From positions 17,294 through 81,293 of the forward strand of contig CAZNUA010000003.1 in NCBI GenBank assembly GCA_964576115.1: a stretch of DNA of 64,000 nt. The letters are read 5' to 3'. The first letter of the stretch is position 1, and every line of letters starts with the position of its first letter. The position numbers and the translations under genes are program-made. Under the pieces are notes generated by a model that was given only the letters and a program-made list of their open reading frames with translations, was not told where the DNA came from and ran no database searches. The stretch comes from CAYSYY01 sp964576115 [NCBI: uncultured Gemmatimonadota bacterium] (lineage in GTDB: Bacteria > Blakebacterota > Blakebacteria > Blakebacterales). This document shows, piece by piece, positions 51,943 to 62,620 of this stretch.

Positions 51943-53172
51943 TCACAGCAGGGGCGATTCGTCGCTGGAGAGGTGCAGTAGCCGGGGCAACTGCGGATCC
52001 TGTTCCGTATCAGATGCATCGACTCCTCCGGTGATCAATAGTATGTGTATCCGTCCCTCCGGGTCACGCACCATTCTGACGTTGAAGGGGTTGAAGGCGT
52101 TCTGGAGATCGAGGTCGGTCGCTACCTGGGCCCGGCCCCACTCACCGTCACCCACCAGCCAGGAATACCAGAGTTCGAAGTAACGATCCCGATAGGGACC
52201 AAGCAGGTGCATGACGCCCGGCCAACCGCGATCGTCGAGGACCAGATCGATCGTCCTCCAATACAGATCCTCGTGTTCCACTACTTCGAAGAGGAACCAG
52301 CGGGGTATGCCTTCCTCGATGCTCAGGCGTTCCTCGGCCAGGTAGATTTTATTCAGACGTCGAGTGGCCAACACACTTGTGCCGTCAGCCCGCATCCGGA
52401 TCAGGTACGGTGTCGAATGGGGAATGTCGAGCCGCTGGGTCCAGCCGGTGCTCTCGCTCCAGCGGTAGTACACTCCCCCTCCCGTCGCCTGGAAGACGAG
52501 ATCCACGTCGTCATAGGCCGACATAACCATATCGATCTGGCTCTGTATCCCCTCGCTGGCTTCTACGGGATGCAGGATCCAGCCGTCGAGGCGCTCGAGA
52601 AAGAGCCACAGACGATCGTTCTCTGCCTCCCGGACCACGGCTCTGAGCAGGCCGTCGCTCGTGAAGGCCAGGGCCGCCGAACTCGGATCCCAGGCGCTCG
52701 GTCGTTCTCCTCCGTACGTCTCGACCTCGAGCGTCAGCAGGGCGAGGTGGCGTTCGCCGCCCGTGCCCCAGGTCGCGATTTCCATGTCACTGCCGTTCCA
52801 GAACAGGGCGGCGATGGTCCCGTCACTGTCAACCGCCAGGTGGGTCGCGGCTTCGGCGCTTGAAACCGTTACAGACGGACCTTCGTACTCCTTCCAGCCC
52901 GCCCCCGATTGCTGGCTGATCCGCAACCGGGTTCCATCCTGAATCCAGGACGCGATGACATCCCCGGTGGAACCGATGACGGCATCGAGCCCGCTGATCT
53001 CACCGGAGGCGATGATTTCGTTGAACCAGCTGATGTCGCTCACCCGGTCTGAGGTCGGCGCCGGTCCCAGTAGCAGACCGCAACCGCTCAGCGACAGGAC
53101 CACGAACAGCGGGACTGCAATCCACCCTCGGAGACCGGTCGATCGCAACCCTTTCCTCCACAATTTCGGCAC
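51943..53172 (-). CDS. lipoprotein, beta-propeller-like (1)
   Basis: A 409-aa lipoprotein with a Cys in LSLSGC at about residue 31. The mature part has repeated strand-turn units (STGDVIASWIQDG, DSDGTIAALFWNG, TSDGLLRAVVRE, RADGTSVLATRR, DPEGRIHILLITGG) like the next gene, so the two look like diverged tandem paralogues. The GTG at 53172 has GGGAGGGG 7 bases upstream. The function is unknown. Confidence 0.65.
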   Translation of the reverse strand: MPKLWRKGLRSTGLRGWIAVPLFVVLSLSGCGLLLGPAPTSDRVSDISWFNEIIASGEISGLDAVIGSTGDVIASWIQDGTRLRISQQSGAGWKEYEGPSVTVSSAEAATHLAVDSDGTIAALFWNGSDMEIATWGTGGERHLALLTLEVETYGGERPSAWDPSSAALAFTSDGLLRAVVREAENDRLWLFLERLDGWILHPVEASEGIQSQIDMVMSAYDDVDLVFQATGGGVYYRWSESTGWTQRLDIPHSTPYLIRMRADGTSVLATRRLNKIYLAEERLSIEEGIPRWFLFEVVEHEDLYWRTIDLVLDDRGWPGVMHLLGPYRDRYFELWYSWLVGDGEWGRAQVATDLDLQNAFNPFNVRMVRDPEGRIHILLITGGVDASDTEQDPQLPRLLHLSSDESPLL

Positions 53173-53283
53173 TCATTCCCCTCCCGCTGTGAACTGATAC
53201 CGGAAGACGCGTCCGGTCCGGAAACCGTCTACACCGCCGGTGTCCTTCCCGTCACGGATGTTTCCTTCATCCCCGGGGGCGAC

Positions 53284-53312
53284 TTGCGGGGGGTGGGTGG
53301 AGGTCGTACGAT
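53284..53312 (+). promoter_or_regulatory. candidate sigma-70 promoter of the M61 protease gene
   Basis: TTGCGG (53284-53289) and TACGAT (53307-53312) are separated by 17 bases, 40 bases before the start codon. Confidence 0.4.
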
Positions 53313-53351
53313 AATCTCCCCATGCCCGCTGTCTGACATCGGAGGCTTGTG

Positions 53352-55241
53352 ATGAAATCCGTCAGTACCCTTCCCCACCGTCTGATCAGTTGCCTTTTGC
53401 TGCTGCTCCTTCCCCTGCTCCTGCCCGTCACGGGCCGGGCTCAGGGTGCTGCGGTTGAGCCCGCAGAACGCGGTCGCCCGCCTGTCACCCTTCAGTATAC
53501 GACGACTGTCCAGGATGGTTCATGGGACCAGTATACGGTCTCTATTCTGGTCCGGCATCTGCCTGCTGAGAGAGCGCGCTTCGAATTGCCGCGCTGGGCA
53601 CCGGGGGCCTACCGGATCGTTCCCTGGCACAGCGGGGTCGGGAATGTATCCGCCCGTACAGTCGATGGTCGTGCCCTTGACATCAGACCGGACGGGGAGT
53701 CGGCGTGGGACGTTGACACCGCCGGGGCCGGGGAGTTCACCTTTGTGTATACGGTCGCAGCCGGAGTCGGCGAGCGCAACGGCAAGCCGATCCTGAACAA
53801 CCGTCACTACCTGCATTCCCTGGGTGGTCTCATAGACGGTCCGCGGAGCTGGATGTATCTCGACGGCGCCACCGACGGACGGATCATTGCTCATTTCGAC
53901 CTGCCTTCCGGGTGGGACGTCGCGACGGGTCTGAATCCGACTCCCGATCCGCTCGTTTTCTGGGCCGAGAATTACGACTGGTTGATCGATTGTCCCACCA
54001 TGGTCGGTGCCGAGGAGAACCTGCACCGCTGGCATTTCACCTCGTGGGGCGTGCCTTTCGAGATCGCCTGGGATGCGGCGGGCGAAGAGATCGCCTTCGA
54101 TACCGATGCCTTCGTGGAATCGATCAGGCGGGTCGTGGACTGCGAAGCCGCCATTTTCGGCGGATTCCCCTTCGAGCACTACACATTCCTTTACGATAAC
54201 GGCGGCGGCGGCGGGCTGGAGCACCTGCGCTCGACCACGATCGGGGGAGCTCAGGAACGGCTCGTGCGCGATCCCGAATCGCTCTGGAATATCACCGCCC
54301 ACGAGTTCTATCACGTCTGGAACGTCAAGCGTATCCGCCCCAAAGTGCTCGGTCCCTTCGATTATCAGCGTCCCAACCGCACCCAGAGCCTCTGGATCAG
54401 CGAGGGCATGACCGAGACCTACACCGCCTTCACCGGGGTGCGGGCGGGTTTCCTGACACCCGAGGAGTATTACGGGACGTTCGCTGCTTCGATCGCTTCA
54501 TGGATGGGCGACCCCGCCCAACCGTGGGCGCCTCCGGCCCGGATGTCGTGGACGACCTGGGATCGCGGCGAGCGCAACCCCCACGGCTTCATCTCGTACT
54601 ACACCCAGGGCGAGGTGCTCGGCATGGCCCTGGACCTGATCATCCGTGAGGCGACCGACAACCGGCGCAGCCTCGACGATGTCATGCGCATCCTGATGAA
54701 CGAACACGGGGGGGCGAACCTCGAACACCCCGGCTTCGGTACCGAGGAGATGATCTACATCTGTAGCGATGTGGCGGGGCTCGAGCTCTACGATTTTTTC
54801 GAAAATCACGTTCTGGGAACGGTCCCGCCCGACTGGGATCTGTATCTGGGCTACGCCGGTCTGGAGTACGCCGAAGAACAGGAGGTACGCCCCGAACCAG
54901 GATTCCGCTTTATCTCTTCACCCGAGGGGATTGTGGTCAGGTCGGTCACGCCCGACAGCCCGGTCGCTGAAGCTGGCCTCCGCGCCGGGGATCGGATAGT
55001 ATCAATAGGACGGACGGAAGCACAGAACACCGTTGACGTGTTCGGGGCTCTGGGCGACATCGGAGTCGGAGAGCGGGTCAGCGTGACCGTGGCCCGGGAG
55101 GGCGCCACCCGTACCCTGACATGGCGCATGCCCTCCCGGACCATTCTGAGAGTCCGGATCACCGAGGCGCCTTCAGCCACGGCCCGGCAGCTTCGCATCA
55201 GGAACGGCTTTCTGACCGGAGCCCTCGCGCCGGAAAGGTAA
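53352..55241 (+). CDS. M61 family peptidase with PDZ domain, exported
   Basis: A 629-aa secreted metalloprotease of the M61 (glycyl aminopeptidase) family. Signal peptide to GRAQ, an N-terminal beta-domain, then the zinc motif HEFYH (residues 317-321) and WISEGMTETYT with the third ligand, and a C-terminal PDZ domain (SPVAEAGLRAGDRIVSIG). The ATG at 53352 has GGAGG at the right distance; a GTG just before it is also open. It probably cleaves peptides with an N-terminal Gly or Ala in the periplasm. Confidence 0.9.
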   Translation: MKSVSTLPHRLISCLLLLLLPLLLPVTGRAQGAAVEPAERGRPPVTLQYTTTVQDGSWDQYTVSILVRHLPAERARFELPRWAPGAYRIVPWHSGVGNVSARTVDGRALDIRPDGESAWDVDTAGAGEFTFVYTVAAGVGERNGKPILNNRHYLHSLGGLIDGPRSWMYLDGATDGRIIAHFDLPSGWDVATGLNPTPDPLVFWAENYDWLIDCPTMVGAEENLHRWHFTSWGVPFEIAWDAAGEEIAFDTDAFVESIRRVVDCEAAIFGGFPFEHYTFLYDNGGGGGLEHLRSTTIGGAQERLVRDPESLWNITAHEFYHVWNVKRIRPKVLGPFDYQRPNRTQSLWISEGMTETYTAFTGVRAGFLTPEEYYGTFAASIASWMGDPAQPWAPPARMSWTTWDRGERNPHGFISYYTQGEVLGMALDLIIREATDNRRSLDDVMRILMNEHGGANLEHPGFGTEEMIYICSDVAGLELYDFFENHVLGTVPPDWDLYLGYAGLEYAEEQEVRPEPGFRFISSPEGIVVRSVTPDSPVAEAGLRAGDRIVSIGRTEAQNTVDVFGALGDIGVGERVSVTVAREGATRTLTWRMPSRTILRVRITEAPSATARQLRIRNGFLTGALAPER

Positions 55242-55262
55242 TGAGAACGTAAAGGACGGGGC

Positions 55263-56900
55263 ATGAACGAGAACCAGCCGCCCGAACCGCTGACCACTGA
55301 TGTGAAGAAGGCTGTCGGTGTGCCGAGTGCTCTCGAAGCACTCGAGCCGGTCATCACCCGCCTGCTCTCGACCATACGGGGTGCGGCTGCGGCGGCGGAA
55401 GTGCTGCTTCTTTTCGGAGATCCCGCCGACGGCGAGGAAGTACGCACCCTCTTCGAGGCTACCGCCCTGAACGGAGACATTACTCCCGTCCCAACCGGCG
55501 TACCGACCTGGGACGCCCTCCGGGAGGATTTCCCCGATATCGGCCCGACTCTGGTCACTCTGACCGACGCCTACACCGCTATCTGGGATGCGGCGGGTTT
55601 CGGATCCAGGACCGAAGCCCTCTGGGTGCCGCTCGTTCTCGACGAGCACTTCCTGGGCGGGCTGCTGCTGACGGGGGGAGGTACGGCCCAGCCGCTTTCG
55701 GCGACCGCCGCGATCGAAGTACGTACCGCGGCCGAACACCTGACCGGACTGTTGAACCAGGTCATCCGCCTCGAACGCGAGAACGAGAAACTGGTGCAGC
55801 TGATCCGCATGCTGCAGGTCACGCGGACGCTGATGCGCGAGTCCGAGGCGGGACATCTGGTCAACATGATCCTCAATACGCTCTCCCGGATTGTGGGAAA
55901 CAGCCGGCTGGCGCTCTTTCCCACAACCGTCCTGGGTGAGCCGCGGACCTTCATCCGGCACGTCGAACCCGCCGATGCCGCCGGACTGCACGAGTTCGTC
56001 CTCAACCACCTCAATCCACGGCTCGAAGACCGGGTGCTGGGGCGACAGGTATGCCGTGAAACGAGCCAGGCGTTCCCCGAAAAGACCTTTGCCTCCTTCA
56101 CCCGGTTCACTCCCTGGATCCTTCGTGACGCCGGGCGGACCTACCTGGGAACCCTCTATCTGTACGACAACGATCCCGCCCAGGAAGATACTCTCGGGCA
56201 CGCCGTCATACGCACCATCGTGGTAGAACTCGAGCGCACCCTGCGGCGCTACCTGATCGAAGACGAAGCGGCTCACGCCATCACCGAACTCCCCTACCGG
56301 ATCTGGTCGCGGGAGTACTGGTTGCGCCGTTTCGAAGAGGAAATCGGCCTGACCGGCCGACGCGGCACCCGGGTGACCTGCGGGATCGTGGAACTGCTCG
56401 ATTACGACAGCCTCCAGGCCGAGATGGATGAGCTCATTCTCAAGGAGAGCATTCTGACCATGATCCAGGTCATCAAATCCTCGGTCAGGGAGACCGACCT
56501 GATCTGCCGTCTGGATCGCAACCACTTCGGGATTCTCTTCCTCGATGCGGCCAAGATGAAGGTCATGCCGGCTCTTGAGCGGATCGCGTCGCAGATTCAG
56601 CGGGTCGTGGGCGGAGTTGCGATGGCTCCGCGCATCAGCTTCACAGCCGGGCTCTCGGAATTTCCCTGGGATGGCGAAGGTGTGCCGGCCCTGATGCGTC
56701 GGGCCTGGACGGCCACCGCCATGGCTCGCAACCAGGGCCCCTTCACGGTCGCCGTCTACGAGCACGAAGAGGCTCGGGTTTTTCTCGACGCCCACCAGGA
56801 GATCAGGGAAGAGATCACGGTTCACATGGAATTGCTCGGCACTCTCGATCTGCCCTCGACCACGGGCGAACCCTCCGGGGAAGGGGCCGCCGAGCGATAG
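55263..56900 (+). CDS. GAF-like protein with degenerate GGDEF domain
   Basis: A 545-aa cytosolic protein: a GAF-like domain (about 25-170), a linker coiled coil (LNQVIRLERENEKLVQLIRML), a second GAF-like stretch (about 200-340) and a GGDEF-fold domain (about 350-510). In the GGDEF domain the active motif is RLDRNHFGILF (416-426) instead of RYGGDEFAI, so it lacks the catalytic Gly-Gly-Asp/Glu and is presumably not a cyclase; it may bind nucleotide or act as a scaffold. It follows the M61 gene by 21 bases and may be cotranscribed. Confidence 0.75.
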   Translation: MNENQPPEPLTTDVKKAVGVPSALEALEPVITRLLSTIRGAAAAAEVLLLFGDPADGEEVRTLFEATALNGDITPVPTGVPTWDALREDFPDIGPTLVTLTDAYTAIWDAAGFGSRTEALWVPLVLDEHFLGGLLLTGGGTAQPLSATAAIEVRTAAEHLTGLLNQVIRLERENEKLVQLIRMLQVTRTLMRESEAGHLVNMILNTLSRIVGNSRLALFPTTVLGEPRTFIRHVEPADAAGLHEFVLNHLNPRLEDRVLGRQVCRETSQAFPEKTFASFTRFTPWILRDAGRTYLGTLYLYDNDPAQEDTLGHAVIRTIVVELERTLRRYLIEDEAAHAITELPYRIWSREYWLRRFEEEIGLTGRRGTRVTCGIVELLDYDSLQAEMDELILKESILTMIQVIKSSVRETDLICRLDRNHFGILFLDAAKMKVMPALERIASQIQRVVGGVAMAPRISFTAGLSEFPWDGEGVPALMRRAWTATAMARNQGPFTVAVYEHEEARVFLDAHQEIREEITVHMELLGTLDLPSTTGEPSGEGAAER

Positions 56901-56961
56901 TCCGTTATCCCCGCTCTCCCGTCCCGGAGATCGGATCGGATGTGACAGCCGGCTTAAACAG

Positions 56962-56983
56962 GATTAAATTGGTCGGAGTTTAA
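56962..56983. promoter_or_regulatory. IscR/Rrf2-like operator motif upstream of sufS
   Basis: GATTAAATTGGTCGGA lies here followed by GTTTAA. The same pattern, GAyKAAATTrGTCsGAkTTTA, occurs at 62621-62642 upstream of sufB on the other strand. The core resembles IscR type-1 GACTRWWWYAGTC (two mismatches here). An 8-bp inverted repeat GCTTAAAC/GTTTAAGC (56952-56959/56978-56985) overlaps it. Confidence 0.5.
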
Positions 56984-56984
56984 G

Positions 56985-57017
56985 CGGTACCGGTCCGGAG
57001 TGTCCGGACCGGTACCG
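56985..57017. repeat. REP-like palindrome, copy 4, in the sufS leader
   Basis: CGGTACCGGTCCGGA and its exact complement TCCGGACCGGTACCG flank loop GTG: a perfect 15-bp stem. The core is TCCGGAGTGTCCGGA. It begins at the end of the sufS operator and would fold in the sufS leader RNA. Confidence 0.8.
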
Positions 57018-57083
57018 GTACGAACGGATTCCGGCGCCGGCGGACGCCGGCCGGGATCTCGATTCCCCGCTGAGGAGCGACGA

Positions 57084-58334
57084 GTGGCTCGAGAGAGCGT
57101 TGCGGCGCCTGCAACACCCCTGGATATCGAACAGATCCGGAGCGATTTTCCGATACTGAGCCGCGAGATTGACGGACGTCCGCTGGTGTACTTCGACAAT
57201 GCCGCCACAGCGCAGAAACCGGCGACGGTGATCGACACCCTGGCCGACTTCTACCGCCACAGCAATGCCAACGTACACCGGGCCATCCACCGGCTGGGGG
57301 AGGAGGCCACCGCGGCCTACGAGGCCGCCCGTGAAACGCTGGCCCGGCTGATCAACGCTTCCGATCCCCACTGCTGTATCTTCGTACGCAATACCACCGA
57401 GGGGCTGAACCTGGTCGCCAATGCCTGGGGGCGGATCGGGCTTTCGGCCGGTGACGAGATCGTTCTGACCGAGATGGAGCACCACTCCAACATCGTTCCC
57501 TGGCAGCTGGTGGCCGAAACCACCGGCGCCAGAGTCCGCTACGCACCCCTGACCCCGGAGGGGCGGCTCGATCTGGAGGCTTTCGCCGGTCTGCTCTCCG
57601 AGCGCACCCGGGTGGTGAGCCTGACTCACGCTTCAAATGTGCTGGGAACCATCAACCCGGTACCGGAAATCGCCGCCCTGGCCCGTGAGGCCGGAGCTGT
57701 CGTCGTTCTCGATGCGGCCCAGAGCGTGCCGCATTTCCCGGTCGACGTCGAGACTCTCGAAGTGGACTTCATGACCTTCTCGTCGCACAAGATGTACGGT
57801 CCGACCGGATCGGGGATCCTCTGGGGCCGTCGCGAACTGCTCGAGGCAATGCCCCCATTCCTCGGCGGGGGGGACATGATCGAACGGGTCACGAAGGAGG
57901 GCACGACCTTCGCCCCGCTGCCCTACAAGTTCGAGGCCGGCACCCCCGACATCGGCGAGGCGATCGCCATGGGGGCCGCGGCCGAGTACATGATGGCCCT
58001 GGGCACCGAACGGATCGCGGCCCGCGAAGCCGGACTGGCGGCCCGTCTGCTCGAGCGACTCGGGGATATCGATGGCATCACTATCCACGGCCCGCCTCCA
58101 CCGCGCACCTCGATGGCCGCCTTCAGTCTCGAGAGAATCCACCCCCACGACGTCTCGACCTTTCTCGATGCCGACGGCATTGCCGTACGGGCGGGCCACC
58201 ACTGCACCCATATCCTGCATGATGTGCTTGGGGTCGGGGCCACCACCCGGGCCTCGCTGGCTTTTTACAACACCGAAGCGGAGATCGAGCGGCTGGTCGA
58301 ATCACTGCAGAAAATCGTGGAATTCTTCCGGTAG
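57084..58334 (+). CDS. sufS: cysteine desulfurase SufS
   Basis: A 416-aa PLP-dependent class V aminotransferase-fold desulfurase. PLP Lys236 lies in SSHKMYGPTG, and the persulfide Cys374 is in RAGHHCTH, the type-II SufS signature. It starts with FDNAATAQKP and TEMEHHSNIVPW. It takes sulfur from cysteine for SUF cluster assembly. The GTG at 57084 has GAGGAG upstream; the frame before it is open through the REP palindrome. It faces the sufBCDU operon tail to tail, with 63 bases between stops. Confidence 0.95.
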   Translation: MARESVAAPATPLDIEQIRSDFPILSREIDGRPLVYFDNAATAQKPATVIDTLADFYRHSNANVHRAIHRLGEEATAAYEAARETLARLINASDPHCCIFVRNTTEGLNLVANAWGRIGLSAGDEIVLTEMEHHSNIVPWQLVAETTGARVRYAPLTPEGRLDLEAFAGLLSERTRVVSLTHASNVLGTINPVPEIAALAREAGAVVVLDAAQSVPHFPVDVETLEVDFMTFSSHKMYGPTGSGILWGRRELLEAMPPFLGGGDMIERVTKEGTTFAPLPYKFEAGTPDIGEAIAMGAAAEYMMALGTERIAAREAGLAARLLERLGDIDGITIHGPPPPRTSMAAFSLERIHPHDVSTFLDADGIAVRAGHHCTHILHDVLGVGATTRASLAFYNTEAEIERLVESLQKIVEFFR

Positions 58335-58397
58335 GAAACGGCATTTTTCGCGCTGCCGGCGCGGGATCATTTCAGCGCAGAACAGGGGGGCAAAGAC

Positions 58398-58853
58398 CTA
58401 TTCGGTCGAGATCACCTTTTCGTCTTCACTGAGAGCCGCTTGCAGGGTGTGCCAGGCCAGGGTGGCGCACTTGACCCGCACCGGGAACTCCCGTACACCG
58501 GCCATCACACTCAACTTGCCGAGTTCGGTGGGCGCCTCCACCTTCTCGGAGGGATCGCCGGTGACCATGTCGTGAAAGGTCTCGAAGAGGGATTCGACCT
58601 CGGCGGGCGTCTTTCCCTTCACCACCTCGGTCATCAGTGAAGCCGACGCGGTCGAAATAGCGCAGCCCGAACCCTCGAAGGTGATGGCGGTAATGACCCC
58701 GTTCTCGGTTCTGACATGCAGGGTGATCTCGTCCCCGCACAGGGGGTTGTTGCCTTGAGCCTCGTGGTTGGCCCCGGGCAGGGGGCCCGTGTTGCGAGGG
58801 TTACGGCTGTGGTCGAGGATGACCTCCTGGTACAGTGCTCGCAGATCGGACAT
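58398..58853 (-). CDS. sufU: SufU-like Fe-S assembly sulfur acceptor
   Basis: A 151-aa SufU/IscU-fold protein with three conserved Cys: CGDE, GCAIS and KCATLAW. ILDHSRNPRN at the N-terminus and the 18-20 residue spacer between the second and third Cys fit SufU. SufU takes sulfur from SufS and passes it to SufBCD. Its ATG overlaps the sufD stop by one base (TGATG), so it is the fourth gene of the operon. Being a SufU system without sufE, it resembles Gram-positive-type SUF. Confidence 0.92.
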   Translation of the reverse strand: MSDLRALYQEVILDHSRNPRNTGPLPGANHEAQGNNPLCGDEITLHVRTENGVITAITFEGSGCAISTASASLMTEVVKGKTPAEVESLFETFHDMVTGDPSEKVEAPTELGKLSVMAGVREFPVRVKCATLAWHTLQAALSEDEKVISTE

Positions 58854-60205
58854 CACGATACTCCCTGCCGGACGATCTCACCCTGGGGCAGGCGGTTGAC
58901 GATGAACCGCTCCAGGGTCTTGCGCACCGGCCTGAAGGCGATACGGTCGATGAACTCGCCGGCAAAGGCGTAGATGAGCAGGCTCATAGCGGCCTCGACG
59001 CCGATGCCACGCGAGCGCAGATAGAAAAGAGCATCCTCGTCGAGTTCGCCCACGGTCGAGCCGTGGGTGCATCTGACGTCATCGGCGAAGATCTCGAGCT
59101 GGGGCATCGAGAGGGCGGTGGCCTCGGGCGAGAGGAGAAGGTTGCGGTTCTCCTGCGCGGCGTCGGTCTGCTGGGCGCCGGGATGGACGTGGATGAGACC
59201 GCCGAAAACCGAGCGGGCCGAACCCTCGAGAATGCCCTTGTAAAGCTGGTAACTGCTGCAGCCGGCCCGGGTGTGATCGACCGTGAGATGGTTGTCGAGG
59301 AACTGGCTGTCGTTGAGCACGTAAAGACCGTTCAGTTCGGCCTCGGCGCCTTCCCCGAGCAGGACCGCCCCGACCTCATTGCGCACGAACGCCCCCCCGA
59401 AGGACATCGACTGGCTCGATACCCGGCTGGAACCCGAACAGTAGAACTGCGAGGTGGAGAGGTGGCTGGCGACCGGGCTCTCGTGCTGGATGCGGTAGTG
59501 CTCGATGTGCGCCCCCTCGCCGGCCACGATCTCTGTTACCGGCGCGGTCAGGTAGGCGGACTCCGAAGTGCCGGCGTAACTCTCGACCAGCACTACCTCG
59601 CTGTTCTCCCCGGCGATGAGGAGGGTGCGGGGGTAACTCAAGGTGGGTTCGTCGGCGCCGGTGGAGAGGTAGAGGACGTGCAGCGGCTCGCGGATAACCG
59701 TGTCCCGGGGTACATAGATGAAGGCGCCGTCGCGCAGATAGGCGGTGTTCAGGGCGGCAAACGCGTTGGTTTCGAAAGCGGCATAGCGACCCAGGTGGGA
59801 TTGGACCTTCTCGGGATGAGTGGTCAGAGCGTCGGCGAGGTTGCCCACCGCGGCCCCCTCGGGCAATTCGCAGCGCGAGCTGAAGGTAGGAGCGAAGTGG
59901 CCGTTGATGAAGACCAGCTCGTTGCATTCGACGTAAGAGAAGGGCACCACGTCGACCGGGCTCAATTCGCTCTCGGCCCGCGTGGCGCGCCGATACGCGG
60001 TAGCGGCGATCGGGGTGATGTCGGAAAAGCGCCACTCTTCGCGATCGGGGGAGGGGAAACCGCTTTCGGTAAAGGCGGCGATGGCCCGGTGCCGCAGCTG
60101 GGCCACAGCCGAGGGTTCGTTGGCCGGCAGCCGGGCGGCGAAGGCGGCGTACTCTTCGAGCCAGGGGCCGAACTGGGCCGAGGTGCGGAGGTCGGTGACA
60201 GGCAT
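58853..60205 (-). CDS. sufD: Fe-S cluster assembly protein SufD
   Basis: A 450-aa SufB/SufD family protein. Beta-helix core (YVLNDSQFLDNHLTVDHTRAGCSSYQLYKGIL), the histidine-containing CTHGSTVGELDEDALFYLRSRG near the C-terminus and the FAGEFIDRI helix are typical of SufD. It binds SufB and SufC in the SufBC2D scaffold. It starts 11 bases after sufC. Confidence 0.93.
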   Translation of the reverse strand: MPVTDLRTSAQFGPWLEEYAAFAARLPANEPSAVAQLRHRAIAAFTESGFPSPDREEWRFSDITPIAATAYRRATRAESELSPVDVVPFSYVECNELVFINGHFAPTFSSRCELPEGAAVGNLADALTTHPEKVQSHLGRYAAFETNAFAALNTAYLRDGAFIYVPRDTVIREPLHVLYLSTGADEPTLSYPRTLLIAGENSEVVLVESYAGTSESAYLTAPVTEIVAGEGAHIEHYRIQHESPVASHLSTSQFYCSGSSRVSSQSMSFGGAFVRNEVGAVLLGEGAEAELNGLYVLNDSQFLDNHLTVDHTRAGCSSYQLYKGILEGSARSVFGGLIHVHPGAQQTDAAQENRNLLLSPEATALSMPQLEIFADDVRCTHGSTVGELDEDALFYLRSRGIGVEAAMSLLIYAFAGEFIDRIAFRPVRKTLERFIVNRLPQGEIVRQGVS

Positions 60206-60216
60206 CGGAGCCGGCC

Positions 60217-61059
60217 TCAGCTTTCGGGTGCCGGGGCTGCGGGCGCGGCCGGCTCTTCGGTCCCGGCTGCTCCTTCGTCCGCAGTCGGCTCGCCGCTCTC
60301 ATTCTCGAGGTCCTCAGGATGCTTCTCGAGCCAGGTGTAGCCTTTCTCTTCGAGCTCGAGGGCGAGTTCCTTGCCTCCCGACTGCACGATCCGGCCTTCC
60401 ACCAGAACGTGGACGAAATCGGGCACGATGTAGTTGAGCAGGCGCTGGTAGTGGGTGATGACGATAAACGCCCGATCGGGACTGCGCATGGCGTTGACCC
60501 CGTCGGCCACCGTCTTCAGGGCGTCGATGTCCAGTCCGCTGTCGGTTTCGTCCAGAATGGCCAGCTTCGGTTCGAGTACGGCCAGGTGGAAGATCTCGTT
60601 CCGTTTCTTCTCACCGCCCGAAAAACCCTCGTTGACCGGCCGGCTCAGCAGCGAGTCGTCGATCTTGACCAGGGCCATCTTGTCCTGGATCAGCTCGCGG
60701 AAGTCGAAGGCATCCATCTCGGGCTCCCCCCGGCTCTTCCGGATGGCGTTCAGGGCCGCCTTGAGGAAGTAGGCGTTGGTCACGCCGGGGATCTCGACCG
60801 GGTACTGGAAGGCCAGAAAGATACCTTCGCGGGCTCTGTCCTCGGGGCTCTTCTCGAACAGGTCGGCGCCCTTGTACAACACTTCCCCGTCGGTCACCTG
60901 GTACCCCTCGCGACCGGCCAGAACGGCCGAGAAGGTACTCTTTCCGCTGCCGTTGGGGCCCATGATGGCGTGAACCTCGCCCGGTCTCACCGTCAGGCTC
61001 AGGCCCCGGATGATCTCGCGTCCTTCGACCCGGATATGCAGGTTTATCACGTCCAGCAT
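60217..61059 (-). CDS. sufC: Fe-S cluster assembly ATPase SufC, with C-terminal extension
   Basis: A 280-aa ABC ATPase: Walker A GPNGSGKST, signature FSGGEKKRNEIF, Walker B AILDETDSGLDIDAL and H-loop ITHYQRLL. These are SufC-specific. The usual SufC ends about 250 aa; here an extra roughly 28 residues, acidic then Ala/Pro-rich (EESGEPTADEG..AAPAPES), follow the WLEKHPED region. The ATPase drives conformational change in SufBC2D. It is 53 bases downstream of sufB. Confidence 0.94.
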   Translation of the reverse strand: MLDVINLHIRVEGREIIRGLSLTVRPGEVHAIMGPNGSGKSTFSAVLAGREGYQVTDGEVLYKGADLFEKSPEDRAREGIFLAFQYPVEIPGVTNAYFLKAALNAIRKSRGEPEMDAFDFRELIQDKMALVKIDDSLLSRPVNEGFSGGEKKRNEIFHLAVLEPKLAILDETDSGLDIDALKTVADGVNAMRSPDRAFIVITHYQRLLNYIVPDFVHVLVEGRIVQSGGKELALELEEKGYTWLEKHPEDLENESGEPTADEGAAGTEEPAAPAAPAPES

Positions 61060-61112
61060 AGGCTGTCATTCTCCCTGTCGTACTACTATCCCGCCTCAAC
61101 AGGCCGGGGCGG

Positions 61113-62609
<1,497 letters not shown>

Positions 62610-62620
62610 CGGGATTCCCC

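Noticed and set aside
58835-60340. Open frame (501 codons) on the plus strand
   Set aside because: It runs opposite to sufD and the end of sufC and has no recognisable domain.
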